64,000 nucleotides of DNA. Source: Pegea sp. RAD2-039 (Eukaryota; Chordata; Thaliacea; Salpida; Salpidae). Positions 14,190 to 25,726 of the stretch are shown here, in pieces (the stretch's first letter is position 1; each line of letters begins with the position of its first letter). Both the position numbers and the translations under genes were made by a program. The stretch covers positions 1,302,001 to 1,366,000 of the forward strand of contig JAQGEQ010000048.1 of assembly GCA_034620365.1 (NCBI GenBank), given 5' to 3'. A model generated the notes under the pieces. That model saw only the letters and a program-made list of their open reading frames with translations. It was not told where the DNA came from and did not search any database.

Positions 14190-14395
14190 TTTTTTTTATA
14201 TATATAAATGCGAAGGAGGGTGCCTAAAGAGAGCACATCTCACTAACACATTCTCAGGAGTTTTTTATGGTTTTTTTTTTCTCAGGAGTTTTATATGTCT
14301 CCACCTGGGGTCGAACCCGGTACTTCCAAGCTAGATGTACCTTGAAGCTAGGTGTAGTAACCGCTTCGCCACCAAACAGGACAAAAGACCTCACT
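14190..14395 (-). mobile_element. tRNA-derived SINE, longest copy
   Basis: On the minus strand the element begins with a tRNA-like head: TGGCGAAGCGG (pol III A box) about 50 bases before GGTTCGACCCC (B box). It continues through an internal near-duplicate (ACTCCTGAGAA appears twice, split by an A run) into the shared 3' body GGCACCCTCCTTCGC. The tail has decayed to a TATA repeat. It is not a functional tRNA: the anticodon and acceptor stems do not fold convincingly and the body runs on past the T arm. This copy supplies the head that defines the family. Confidence 0.8.
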
Positions 14396-14444
14396 ACTAG
14401 CTATCTTTTATGAATATCTATCAATGTAAACTGAATAACATGGT

Positions 14445-14509
14445 AATGTGTATTAGTGGGAGGTGCTCTCTTCAGGCACCCTTGTTCACATTTATTGTAA
14501 TAAATAAAT
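14445..14509 (+). mobile_element. SINE 3' end (tail copy 2)
   Basis: Shares GTGCTCTCTTCAGGCACCC and ATTTATTGTAATAAATAAATAA with the other copies. It is 5'-truncated and lies just beyond the long inverted copy, so the two form a loose inverted pair. Confidence 0.72.
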
Positions 14510-15141
14510 AATCCTTTCTTTGTTTTTACCAACATGTTTACAAGCTACTTTATAATTTTTATCATGAAATTTATAGAATAAGTTTGTTCAAGATTTTTTA
14601 AGCATATTATAAAAATGCTTAATGAAATTATCATTTATGTTAATTAATTTATTCTTTTATTTAACTGCTGACTTCAGATAATAAATTGTTCAGCTTTTAT
14701 AAATAACACAGAATAAAATACCTATAAAATTATGATATGAAAGAATGATTGTTTGGTAAAGTAGTGTAATAATTATTAATGGTAAAAATGTTATATATTA
14801 TTAAGTCTAGTAATATAATTTATGATTATATTTTTTTTTCAAATTTATTTCAAGTATACTTTAGTTAAGTATTGCCTTTTCATAATTTGTGTTGAAATTT
14901 GTATATTGTCTTCTGAAAGTTTATATTAGAAGTAATCTGGTGTTTTTATTCTTTTAGTTTATGTATAAATACTTATTTCTAAACTAGATTTTTTACATTA
15001 TATATTTTAGGAAAATAGAAATGTATGTATAAAATATTTAAATTTTTCTCCTGTTGTTTAGTGACTTTTATTTGTTAATAGGAGCTAAAAGTTAATCTTG
15101 TTTTTTAGAACCTATTTTTACTATTGATATAAATTAAGAAT

Positions 15142-16347
15142 ATGCCAAACTATGGTCATTTAATGCGTCAACATATGCATGGGAAATACCCGCATATGGA
15201 AATGGCTATACGAGATATTAATAATGCAATCCTACATTACAAAGATCTGAAAGTCAAATTTGAAAAATTTCATTATAACAACGGAGATTCAAAAGACTTG
15301 ATTAACTTGGATGGTACTATACCTGTTATATACAAAAGTGTTTTATACAACATACCAGTTGTATTATGGATTCAAGAACAGCATCCATACCAACCACCAA
15401 TATGTTTTGTTCAACCAACTAGTACAATGCAAGTTCGTCAGGGCAAACATGTTGATATGAATGGTTGTATATATTTGCCATATTTAAAAACTTGGCATGC
15501 AAATACTCATTCTCTCATTGGTTGTATTCAAATGATGATAGCTATATTCAGCAAAGAAACTCCTGTCTTTTCAAAACAACCTCGAGCCCCACAAGCTCAA
15601 CAAAACTTTCAACCGATGCAGAGACTTCCATATCCTTCATATACGCCACAAGGGCCTCCTACTACAAGCTATCAACCTGCTATGTCTCCACGCGCTCCCT
15701 ATCCAATGCCTGGACCTAGTAGAACACCATACATGACACCTTTCCTTCCATATCCTACCTATCCTACTGCTCAACCAACACCGAATATGCCTTTTCCAAC
15801 TCCAAATCCTATAGGTAATAAGATTGATACTCAGTTGGATAATAATATGGTGTTGGCATCGCTTAGATCAGCTGTTAATGATAAACTGAAACGACGCTTG
15901 CGTGACACCTACTCACAGGCTGAGCGTGAGCTTTCAACCTTCAAGAAAACTGAAATGGAGTTGAAGCAAGGACAGGCAAAAGTGGATTCTATTGTGTCAA
16001 CGTTAAATGAGGAGATTGCACATGCTGATAGTGCTGTGATGAGTTTGAAAGAAAAAAGTGAAGAGCTTATCAAAGAGATTAAGACACTTGAACAGAAACA
16101 TGTTGAACTTGAGCCTGATGATTATGTCATGGCAACTACACCTCTTTATCGCCAAGTAGTTTCTTCTTATGCGAAAGAGCAAGCACTTGAGGATATTATT
16201 TATCATTTAAGTGTTGCTCATCACAAAGAAAAGCTTGATTTAGATACTTTTCTCAAACATGTTAGATCTTTATATCGGGAACAATTTATGTTACGAGCGA
16301 CTATTGAAAAAGCTCGTAAGACAGCTAATTTAGAAAGCAACTATTAA
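15142..16347 (+). CDS. TSG101: TSG101 / Vps23, ESCRT-I subunit
   Basis: ESCRT-I subunit that recognises ubiquitinated cargo and P(T/S)AP peptides on endosomes. Single exon, 401 residues (human 390). Residues 1-136 are the UEV domain, with LINLDGTIPVIYKSVLYNIP, PYQPPICFV and GKHVDMNGCIYLPYL; as in the family, a tyrosine replaces the E2 catalytic cysteine. Residues about 137-228 form a Pro/Tyr/Thr-rich linker, about 229-325 a coiled coil, and about 326-401 the steadiness box (YRQVVSSYAKEQALEDIIY). The ATG fits the family start. A likely untranslated leader joins at the acceptor near 15108, and an AATAAA lies 60 bases after the stop. The lack of coding introns is notable beside heavily split neighbours. 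Confidence 0.96.
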   Translation: MPNYGHLMRQHMHGKYPHMEMAIRDINNAILHYKDLKVKFEKFHYNNGDSKDLINLDGTIPVIYKSVLYNIPVVLWIQEQHPYQPPICFVQPTSTMQVRQGKHVDMNGCIYLPYLKTWHANTHSLIGCIQMMIAIFSKETPVFSKQPRAPQAQQNFQPMQRLPYPSYTPQGPPTTSYQPAMSPRAPYPMPGPSRTPYMTPFLPYPTYPTAQPTPNMPFPTPNPIGNKIDTQLDNNMVLASLRSAVNDKLKRRLRDTYSQAERELSTFKKTEMELKQGQAKVDSIVSTLNEEIAHADSAVMSLKEKSEELIKEIKTLEQKHVELEPDDYVMATTPLYRQVVSSYAKEQALEDIIYHLSVAHHKEKLDLDTFLKHVRSLYREQFMLRATIEKARKTANLESNY

Positions 16348-16406
16348 TTCAGTCAACTAATGTTCCTTGCATGCCATCTAATTCCATTTCTGTTTAAGTT
16401 TCCATG

Positions 16407-16412
16407 AATAAA
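16407..16412 (+). terminator. Candidate polyadenylation signal of TSG101
   Basis: Canonical AATAAA 60 bases downstream of the TSG101 stop codon. The hexamer is common in DNA this rich in A+T, so position is the main support. Confidence 0.4.
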
Positions 16413-17245
16413 CAAGTTGATCTTTTCTTTTCTTCATCAAATCTAAGCAACTTTTATTACATAATATTAGATTTTACTTAGCAGTCACAGGATCTTTTAT
16501 TAAAGTTTAAGAAATCATTTTCATATTACGCTCATGTAAAAATAAGCGATCGATTAAATGTATAAGACTTATGCTAAACACTAGTTATCAATCTCATGTT
16601 ACAATATCAAAATTATTTAGTCCACTCATTTTGTTCAATCAAAATTGTTGGAATAATTATTTATACAGATATTTAAGTGCTAGTTTGAAGTTGCAACTGT
16701 ATTTTTTTACATATACAAACAACCATTACATCACTTCACGCTTATAAATAAATCTATAAAATTGATAAACTCTTTCTTGTGATTTACAGATTTTTTAAAT
16801 TTCTTTTATACTATCAAGAACAAACACTTAGTCTATCTTTATTAGAAATGTTGTTGTGTTTATACAACAAATTTTAGTATACTTGCAATAATTCATGACA
16901 AAGGGCAGTTTCTGATTGCTTAGAAATGTTTTAAAAATAAAATGTTTCTTAGTGATGAGTAATTTATAAACGATGTTATATCAAGACCACAAATAATTCA
17001 TTTGTTCGTGTTTTTTAGTGTTACGCTCTACTGCTTTATGAAAATGATGAGTGTTAGATAAATTAAGGCCATAACAATTATTAAGTTTTTATAGTAGGCA
17101 AAAATGGTATAATATTTTTAATTAAAATACCTAGAATTACCAAATTATTACTGTAAATTATTTCAAAACTTATTTATGTCTAGAAACAATTTACTGTAAA
17201 TGGTTCATTTGATCAAAAGACTCCGAGTGAAAGAGCTAAGCATAA

Positions 17246-17325
17246 ATTTATTTATTACAATAGACAAGGAGGAGGCTACCTAAAAAGAGCACTTCTCGTT
17301 AGGACACTTTCTAACAAATAATATG
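17246..17325 (-). mobile_element. SINE 3' end (tail copy 3)
   Basis: Reverse complement of the shared SINE 3' end: tttatttattacaatag, then a diverged caaggaggaggctacct and gagcacttctcgtta. More mutated than the other copies, so probably older. Confidence 0.65.
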
Positions 17326-17479
17326 ATTGATATACTTAATAGATAAAAAAATCATCTAAGGAACAAGAACTATGAGGTATTTTATAATTTAAAAAAGTAT
17401 AACACTATCTGCAACACTTGAAAAAACATTTTTTCAAAGCCGCCATTGTGTTTAGTACTAATAAAAGTAGGTGGGCTCC

Positions 17480-17815
17480 TAGTACCCTTGATGGGCCGGT
17501 TTAAGTACGACAGATGTTTATGATACAGGTTTTAATAAATCAGGACTTTGCTTGGACAAAGGATCACAGATAAAGTGACTCAAACAGCTGCACTAAAAAC
17601 TTCATATCTAGCGCAAGTGACATTCCCGTTTAAATGCTGCTTCATTTTATATTATGCATTAAGACCTAGTATGGATAATTTTGTCTATCTCGGCTCGAAA
17701 ATAACAGTATCAATAGAAGCCGAGATCAGTAATTGCATCGGTACACAATCGGGTACACCTGCACAGTTCACGGCCAGGACTCAATTATGGTCAACTTTGT
17801 TTTCGCTTTAAGGCC
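17480..17815 (+). mobile_element. LINE reverse transcriptase 3' fragment
   Basis: Plus-strand translation near 17660-17811 reads DNFVYLGSKIT, then EAEISNCIG, then TARTQLW. This resembles the FKYLGS...ISxRIGKA...W region that follows the reverse transcriptase core of many animal LINEs. The upstream part is open only in patches. It differs from the 2.4-3.3 kb fragment and may be another family. Boundaries are unclear. Confidence 0.55.
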
Positions 17816-19248
17816 ACTTGTAAGCACAATATGAAATCGCTCAACATCAATACCAGCAATTGAGAGGATATCGCAGCAGATCTCTCCGAATGGCGCTCTC
17901 TACTCCGCAAACTGATGATAGCGAAGAAAACCCAGCTTCAAAGAAAAAAAAAACCCTAAAAGTTTATTCTTTAGCATTTCACTTTGTTTTGTCTAATTAG
18001 TTCCTTTGCATCTCACTGTGTTTAGCTTTGTTTTTAATATCATCACTCATAGCACATCGAGCATGGCCATTTTCGACCGAAGCCCTATTATTATTATTTA
18101 AAATCTAAGTTAGCAGTAAAGAAAAGAAGTTATTTAAAATCGTTCTTTGCAAAGTAGAAATAAAACTAATACTTTTTATTTTTTTTGTTTTGTATAAAAA
18201 CATTCAAGTTCAATTCAGCTCATACTCTATTTATTAGTTAGCAATTTGAATTACGCCACTTTGTTCATTCCGACAATTTTCATTTTCCCTAAAATAGTTT
18301 ATACTGAAGGACACAATATTTACAAAACTTAGATATAAGCTTTATTTGAACATCCTAACTTCTGCCTTATCTATTATTAAACCTCTTTTAGTTGATTAAA
18401 TGATTCTTCTTATACATAATTTAAGTAGTTGGTCATTTTTAAACAGATGTCCACCTGTTTTGAAGCTTTAAATTTTATTATCAGTAAGATATATATATAG
18501 GCATTCATGAACAAGTCCTTTTCATTTTATTAATTTGAAAAAATCGTGTAGTTCAGTCGGTAAAATGTATATTTTATGTTATAGTGAAACAATTTTTGTA
18601 TTATATTCTGAAGTATTTTAGGCTTAATAGTTATAAGTTTTTATAAAATAACTTTTTGATGCTATTCATGAATTTTTTATTTATCATTAGTTTAAAAAAA
18701 ATGATTTATAAGAATTTTTTATTATTTATTATTATTATCGTTGATAACTTGAAAAAGTTATTATTGTTCATATTTGTTGTTTTTATTTATCTTAGCTATA
18801 ATAAAACATATTTAATATATTTAAACCTAATTTAATTTAGTTCTCATTTTTTGATAAAGGAGTAAATTTTTTGTTTGATAAAGAAATATTTTTGTTTGTT
18901 AAAACTTTTTTTAAATAATTTGTTTAGAAGCATTTAAAAATAATTAATGCTACTTGTATAAACCTTCCATATTGAATTTAATATAGTTTCTGATTAATTT
19001 ACTTCTATTTCATTTTATTTCTTTTATTAAGAATCTTTAGTCTAATTATATTTTTTTAATTTTATTTTAAGTTTTTGTTGAACAATTACTTTTTTATAAA
19101 TTTATTTAACCATGCTATACTTAATTATAAAATACTTTCTAAAAGATTTACTTTTTTAAAGTTTATTATTATTCCTATTTAAACTTTCATTAAAATACTA
19201 TCCTGCATAACATTAGCTTATTATTTAGGATGCTCTAATAGAATAAAA

Positions 19249-20724
19249 ATGTTTCAAAAAAATTTGTTAAGATTGGCTAACTTCAGCAACAGAGGAAATT
19301 CCTTGTCCTTTATCTGTGGTGTTCGTCATTCATCATCGTTTGTCTCATGGCTTGAAAGGAAATATTATAATATGTTTCCATCTCATTTGATAAAAGATGA
19401 CAAATGGGCTAAACTAGTCTGTATTGAAGGTAATATTGGCATAGGAAAAGATAAGGTTGCCAGAGCTATTGCAGACAAATTTGACTTGCGACATTTTCCT
19501 TGTGTTGATCTCACCTATAATATAACACGTCTTCATGATGAATTTAAGTTGATAACAAAAGAAAGAGTAGCTCATGAGCTTTCAGAAGATTCTCTGAATA
19601 ACAGAAGTCTTGCTGTTTCAATGGATTATTTTTATCAAAATCCTGGTGATTGGGAACATACAGTTCGTTTGAGAAATTTCATGTTGACGATGAGAAACTA
19701 TCAATATAATGATGCTACTGGTCATCTATTACACAGTGGACAGGGTTGTACAATTGTTCGTCATTTTTACTTTGATAAAGTATTTGCTGAGGCTCAAAAG
19801 GCAATGCATTGGTTTACTGACAAGCCTGAGCTACCTCATCAATCTGGTATGGCATATAAATTTTATGACAAATTGTTTTATACAATGAACCAGTGGTTTT
19901 ATCCACCACAAGTAAGCACTTCAATTATCATTTATCTTGTACTTAGTTTTATGCAATCATTTTCAAAGGTAAATGAAGTCATATTTTAAAATTTCATTTG
20001 TATTTTTTTTCTTTTGGTATGAAAATTTTTTATCAAATTTGTTTACTTCAAAGCATTTATAGTTTTGTTAATCAACAATCAGAAAATAACAAACAACATT
20101 TATGATTTTTTTTACAAAAGGTCATCATTTATGTGAATGTTCCAGCTGAACGAGCTTATGACATGGTTCAATGTGGTGATAACGAAAATGAAAAATTTCT
20201 ACCTCTAGAATACTTCAAAAAAATTGAAGAGGTTTATCCTAAATATTTAGACATGTCTCGTCAAAAAGGTGTGAATGTAATTGAAGTTGATGGTTCTGAT
20301 ATGAATATTCCAAACGTAAGTTAACTTCTCAACTCATTTCTTGTTTTTAAATTTGTATGTACAAATTAAAAATCAATTACAGATTTTTTATAATTATTTT
20401 GTTGATACTAAAAAACGCTGTTTTATATATTCTAAAACTTAGTTTTATTGATAGCTTCTGCACGACTTAGACGACATCGAAAGTTTCGACATTCCTTTCA
20501 GTCGATGGAATGAAACAATTCTTATTAATGAAGAACTTCGTGATCTTAAAAGAAAATGTTTCGATCCTCATTTTCGTGATGAACTGATGAGCTTGTACTC
20601 TCCAGTTGAATGCAATTATATACCTAAAGATTTCTACTTCCAATTTAAAGAAGACCTTCGCGTAGTTGATCAATACAGGATGGGATTCAACCCTGGGGAA
20701 GGAAGTCCAATTTTTAAGGGATAG
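19249..20724 (+). CDS. NDUFA10: NDUFA10, complex I accessory subunit (42 kDa)
   Basis: Accessory subunit of mitochondrial respiratory complex I with a deoxynucleoside-kinase fold. Three exons: 19249-19911, 20121-20315 and 20455-20724. They total 1,128 bases, 375 residues (human 355). The first 30 or so residues are basic and free of acid, as expected for mitochondrial import. The kinase-like P-loop is GNIGIGKD at residues 61-68, where the usual Ser/Thr after Lys is Asp, in keeping with the loss of kinase activity in this subunit. The C-terminal exon has YRMGFNPGEGSP. Donors CAA|GTAAGC and AAC|GTAAGT are good. An AATAAA lies about 40 bases past the stop. NDUFA10 is preferred over a true dNK because of this P-loop and the C-terminal extension. 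Confidence 0.9.
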
Positions 20725-22939
20725 ATTTATTTCATTTAATGAGTTCTTATCTTTAGCTACTTAATAAAAATTATTTCTATCTCTATCAAATAAAGATTTA
20801 ATATTTTGTCAAAAAGTTTTATTATTTCATTTTAATATTCTTTTTCCTTTTTAGCTATGTGCCACGAGATAAAAAAACTTAATCTATAAAGAAATCAGAA
20901 AAATAGTTTTTATCGTGATTTAAATAAAGTTCTTCTCCAATAATACTAGATTTTATTAAAGAGTATTATGTATAGTTATAAACGTTATTTATAAAAAAGC
21001 AAAGGTTAAAATCACAACTGCCATAATGATCACAGAAGTTTAACCAGTTATCAAATTGTCTAGTGATATAAGATAATCAGTTAAACGACGGAATACCTAT
21101 CATTTTCGTATTTGATTAATACATAGTAAGATGAGATACTTGTTTGATAAGAAAAGATATCATTCAAAATATTAAAGAATGCCCAGTTAGGTTGGAATAT
21201 AAGAATTTGTGACTTTCTCTCGTTTGATTTTTTATAAAAATAAGCTAGTAATTAAGAGAGCTCGGTTACCACTCAATCAAAAACGAAAGGAATCGATTCT
21301 GATTTTGAACTTTTAAATTATTGCCATGTAAGCTTTTGATCATGATAAGAATAATAATTTGAATATGTTTTGTTGGTTCACTTCATTTGATATACTTTTA
21401 GAAATAGTCATGTATGACGGAGTCTCTCTGCAAATGAAGCATTAAATCATAAAATTTGAATTATTTTTTTCAATGAGACGCTGATTTATCAACAGACACT
21501 GTATCAAAAGCCAAAATAAAGTTTATTCAATTAAGAGCTTACATTCATAGCAAATTTTAGTAGTGCTTAAATTGATTAAACTAGAATATTTAATTTTTCT
21601 AAATACTAACGAGCTTATCAAGTACGGTGTTTCAAATTAAAATCTTCATTATAAATTTCTTCAAGAATTATGTGAACAAAACCATACCCTCAAATTTGTA
21701 TACATGTGTGTATTAGCTTTATTCAGTTGATATATTTAACTTTTAATTATAATAACCCTGAATTATGAAATATTCAGAGGATCATTTTACAGTATAGTAC
21801 GCAGGTTTCAAAAATTGTAAAGTAGTTACAAAATCTTAGGGGTAATGCTTTCTAGCAACTTATTTGTAAAGAGAACAATTTTGCTTCCGTTTTTAGTTCC
21901 ATATAAAGATATAAAATACTAGAAAGGAGAGAATTCATGACCAAAACCTGACTAATATAGCTGTATAGCTTTTAAGTTCAGATAATAAATAATTTGGCGA
22001 CTACGAACGATATACTGACTAAATAGCTGGTAGAGTATGAAGTATCCTGAATTGATTTTTTTAAGATTTTTTTTTCAATTTACAAAATATTATTTTGGTT
22101 TCCTTAATCAGTTTACAAGAAAAATCATATTTTTTATGAATTTTTATGAAAATAAGACAAATTTGGCTACTTCTAGCAGTTCTAGTTCAAGTCACAATGA
22201 CAAACAAATCTCTCAAATCATTTTACAATTTTTTATCTTAGTGGTTATTTTAATTCCATCCAAACTTGAATATTTCTATACTTAACAATACATATTTTAA
22301 TTTTATAAATATTTGAAATTGAATTGATAAATAAGTTTGCCTGTGCTTAGCTTTGAGTTTTTTCTATTAAAACTTAATTTTCAGCAGATTAATTAATGAA
22401 GCTATTGCTGATCTAAAATGAACTTCATTTTTTTTTTGAAAATAATATATTTCTATACTTATCATTATCATATAATTATCTTATAATTATTTAGAATTAC
22501 TTATTGTAGCTGAAGTTTCCCAAATTCAAAAAATTGTTCATTTTCCAAATTATCAAATTATTATTTGATGTTTTTGATAAATTAATTGATGATATAATAA
22601 CTATTAATCTAAATTTTCATTTTTTAAATTATATTCTAATTATGGTTTTATTTATAAATGATTTAAATTTTATAGTTTTCTTTCATGGCTTATTTTAAGA
22701 GCTTATAGAATATTTTGAGTGTGTTTATTTGATTAGTATGGTCATATATTTTTTACATGACTTTTTTTTAATTTAACTTATCTGAAATGTTAAAACAAAA
22801 TATTTTCATCAACTATATAAATATTAGAGATTATAATTTCACCTTATTAACCTTAGATGTATTTTAGAATAAATCTTCTATATATCATTTTTAATATTTA
22901 ACTTTTTTTTTATTTTTAGAACTTATATTGTAATATATT
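20725..22939. other. Intergenic, no gene seen
   Basis: A+T-rich spacer between NDUFA10 and mL65. The longest open frame (near 22037-22285) is low-complexity Phe/Ile/Ser and has no family features. TTTTTTTATTTTTAG ending at about 22919 looks like a 3' splice site about 20 bases before the mL65 ATG. Confidence 0.45.
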
Positions 22940-25726
22940 ATGTCTTTTTTAAAGTCTAAGTGCTTTAGAAATGAGTTAAGTTTGGAATATGGCAGAAGAC
23001 TTTTATCTTCTTCTTCTATAAATCTTTATCCATTCAAAGGCAAGTTTCCTGATCCTCTATATAAAACTAAATCTGCTCGTCAAGCAAATCGCCCATTCTA
23101 TAAAAAGGATCAGTTTTATAAAGAAGTTATTTTAGCCCAAAAAAAGAGAAATCCGTGGGGTAAGTAGTTAAACTGAATATCATTCATATACTTATAATTG
23201 ACAGCTTACAAAGTATTTTGGATATTTTCTTTGTTGTTTAATATGTTTGCTTTTATCAAATTCTAGAATATCCATTACAACCACATGATAGAGCTTCATG
23301 GAAACATCGAAAATGGAAGGATATTCATAGTCATAAATGGGTTTTTACATTACCTGATGGCTATTCAGATAGTAAATTAAGTATTCACTATGAAAAAGAA
23401 AGAAAAAATTTAGCTAATGCGGATAACGTAAGAAATGATTTGATTTAATTCTTTAAAGTTTTTTTAATACATTTTAAATCATTAATAAATTTTCTCCGTA
23501 GACTGCAGAACAACTGACGTTGTTGTTAGATGGGTATAAGGGTACAAAATTTGTCATACCAGAATTTGATCAATATTTTCCACAAACAAATATGTCTTAC
23601 TTCTACCAACATCTCACATATACAAAATACATACATGGTTTACCTTATTCAATACAATATGGATTTATTGATGAAAATAAATTTGAAAATTTTAAGAAAT
23701 TTGTTGAGCAGCTGTTGTTTTTTGAACACCAGCATAATATTTCTTATGAAAAAATTGAAAATCCATTAAAGGTGAAACGTTTTATATTATGTATGTTTTT
23801 TATTTAATTATTTCAATAAATGTAAAAATAAATATTGTAATGCTCAATCTAATTTTTAGCATATGCCTAACCTTAGTAAACTTTCTTAGAAAGTTTTTGA
23901 TAAAATAAATTTTTAAAAAATTTTCAAAATCTCTTAGAGAAAGCAGAAGCTAAACAACAAAATAATGAAAGCGATTACTAATTTTTTATCATTTGGTGGT
24001 GATGTAAACCATTTGAGCTATGACAATGAAGTATCCATGTTTTGGCTTAGAGGTAGAGGATTTTGGAAGAAAGGGATGCCTGATGATGTTTGCAGAGTTT
24101 ATCAAACACATATTAACCCAATATTACAAGTATTATTAATATTATTAAGTAAAATATTTCCAAAATAATTCACTGTTTTTAGGTCACATCTACAAAACCA
24201 TTGCCTTATTTTAGTTCAATTTCAAGCCCATTTTCTTTAACGGGAGCAGTTCCATTATGTACCTTTTCACCTTATCTGTTTAGACACAAAGAAACATCTT
24301 ATAGAAATACAATATTAACAGGTGATGGCAACTTGTAAATTACATAACTTTCTAGAAAATGTTTCCTAAAATATTAAGATATTTTTTTTCATCTTTTTGA
24401 AGCAAAATGATTTTAATGTTTTTTATTATCATTAATATTTTATGTTTGTTGTTATTTTTAAACACTTCAGGTGAAAGATTGGCTGTAGGAGACCTTGATG
24501 TCAATTACCAAGAGGCATATGAAGAAGATAAGTTATCAGAACTTCCACCGCCTCGTTATAATCAGAAGTATTTTGGACACACACAAATTTGTCTGACGCC
24601 AGAAAAGTGATTACCTTTTAATTTTATTCATAGTTTCTACACGATTCGCTATCTGCCAAACTAATTGACTTTTGCTTTCATAATTATCTTTTTACTTAAT
24701 AATAGTAAAATTGTGAGCCAGTTGTTAATGATAAAAGTAAACTTCATTCCATTAAACGCTATTTGGAAATTTACTTGCTTCATTAGAAGTACTTTATTAT
24801 CGTGAAGCAAAAGCAGTTTCGGTTTTACTTTCATCTTTGGTTTATAGCTACTCACGCCAATGGTATGAAGAAAACATGGAACATGGCGACATCACGAATG
24901 AAATTGATGAACATCTTAAGGCTCAGGGCATCATGAGTGGTTGGGCGTGGACAGGCAGCCAGGCTCATTATGCTGGTCACTATATGGATAACGATGTCAC
25001 CAGTCCTTGGTGTTCTCAGGTCTCAACAGATGATTTTTTAGTTTTTTATGAAATTTTCTATCATTTTTTTTCTAGTTGGAATTTAATTTTTTTTCTTTAA
25101 TTTTTTAGACTATTATCTTCGATGGAAAATTTTTATCCTTTTTTGGATATCAGTTAAATACTCTAGCTATCAGTGAAAACATCATAACGGATCATGAGAA
25201 GAGAAATCTGTGTTTTGGAAGACCAAGTGTTCCTGTAAGCAATATTTTCCTCATTTTCTACAAAAATTTTTATCAAATTTATTCTTTCAGCTGTACGATG
25301 AAGTAACAGACTCAGGTGTTCAAGGCTTGAACGAAGAAGCACTAAGAATCATGTTTAAGATGTTATCCAATGATGTTAATTGCATAAAACATTCAGATGA
25401 AGACATTTCTTCATATAACAACTCTCTACAATCACAAATCGTCGACCCAGAAAAGTCCAGCTTCATTTTAGTTTTAAAAATTAATTTATTTTTACTTTTC
25501 TTTTAAATACATTTTAAGTAAACTTATCATCATTAATCGTATCCATGTAAAAAAATGTTTTAATTTTTTTAGATTTTCGTTAGAGGAACAAAAACCCTTA
25601 CATGTAGTTCAAAAGGAGCTTATGTCGATAGAAAAAGAAGAAAAGCTCGAAGAAGAAAGATTGAAAACTGGAAGTTTAAAAGATAAACTCAAATACCAGC
25701 TTCGTTCATTCAATAAATCCTCTTAA
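22940..25726 (+). CDS. MRPS30: Mitochondrial large-subunit ribosomal protein mL65 (MRPS30/PDCD9)
   Basis: Animal-specific mitoribosomal protein, now assigned to the large subunit. Ten exons: 22940-23159, 23267-23427, 23502-23771, 23938-24129, 24183-24321, 24471-24606, 24848-25019, 25109-25234, 25291-25454 and 25573-25726. They total 1,734 bases, 577 residues, longer than human (439). The family signature is clear from exon 4 on: VSMFWLRGRG, KYFGHTQICLTPE, WAWTGSQAHYAGHY, GKFLSFFGYQLNTLA and PLYDEVTDSGVQGLNEEALR. The N-terminus (SFLKSKCFRNELSLEYGRR) suits mitochondrial import. The last intron needs an unusual donor, AA|GTCCAG, to keep frame into a charged C-terminal tail; that junction is the least certain. 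An AATAAA lies at 25899-25904. Confidence 0.92.

Larger units (their letters stand above)
11066..15141. other. Intergenic spacer carrying three SINE copies
   Basis: About 4 kb of A+T-rich DNA between the divergently transcribed RELCH and TSG101 genes. Apart from the three SINE copies listed separately I see no coding exon. T-rich tract plus AG (TTGTTTTTTAG, ending near 15108) about 30 bases before the TSG101 ATG looks like a 3' splice site for an untranslated leader. Confidence 0.5.
16413..19248. other. Intergenic with SINE and LINE remnants
   Basis: Between TSG101 and NDUFA10. It holds the SINE tail at 17246-17325 and the LINE fragment near 17480-17815, listed separately. The rest is A+T-rich with no supported exon. 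TTATTATTTAG about 20 bases before the NDUFA10 ATG resembles a 3' splice site. Confidence 0.45.

Noticed and set aside
14300-14380. A tRNA gene on the minus strand (good A and B boxes).
   Set aside because: The head continues into the repeated SINE body and tail found at three other places, and the acceptor and anticodon stems do not fold well.
15465-16206. Overlapping open frames on both strands inside TSG101.
   Set aside because: They are shadows of the TSG101 frame with no independent support.
22037-22285. An 82-codon open frame upstream of mL65.
   Set aside because: Phe/Ile-rich with a Ser run and no similarity; probably chance.
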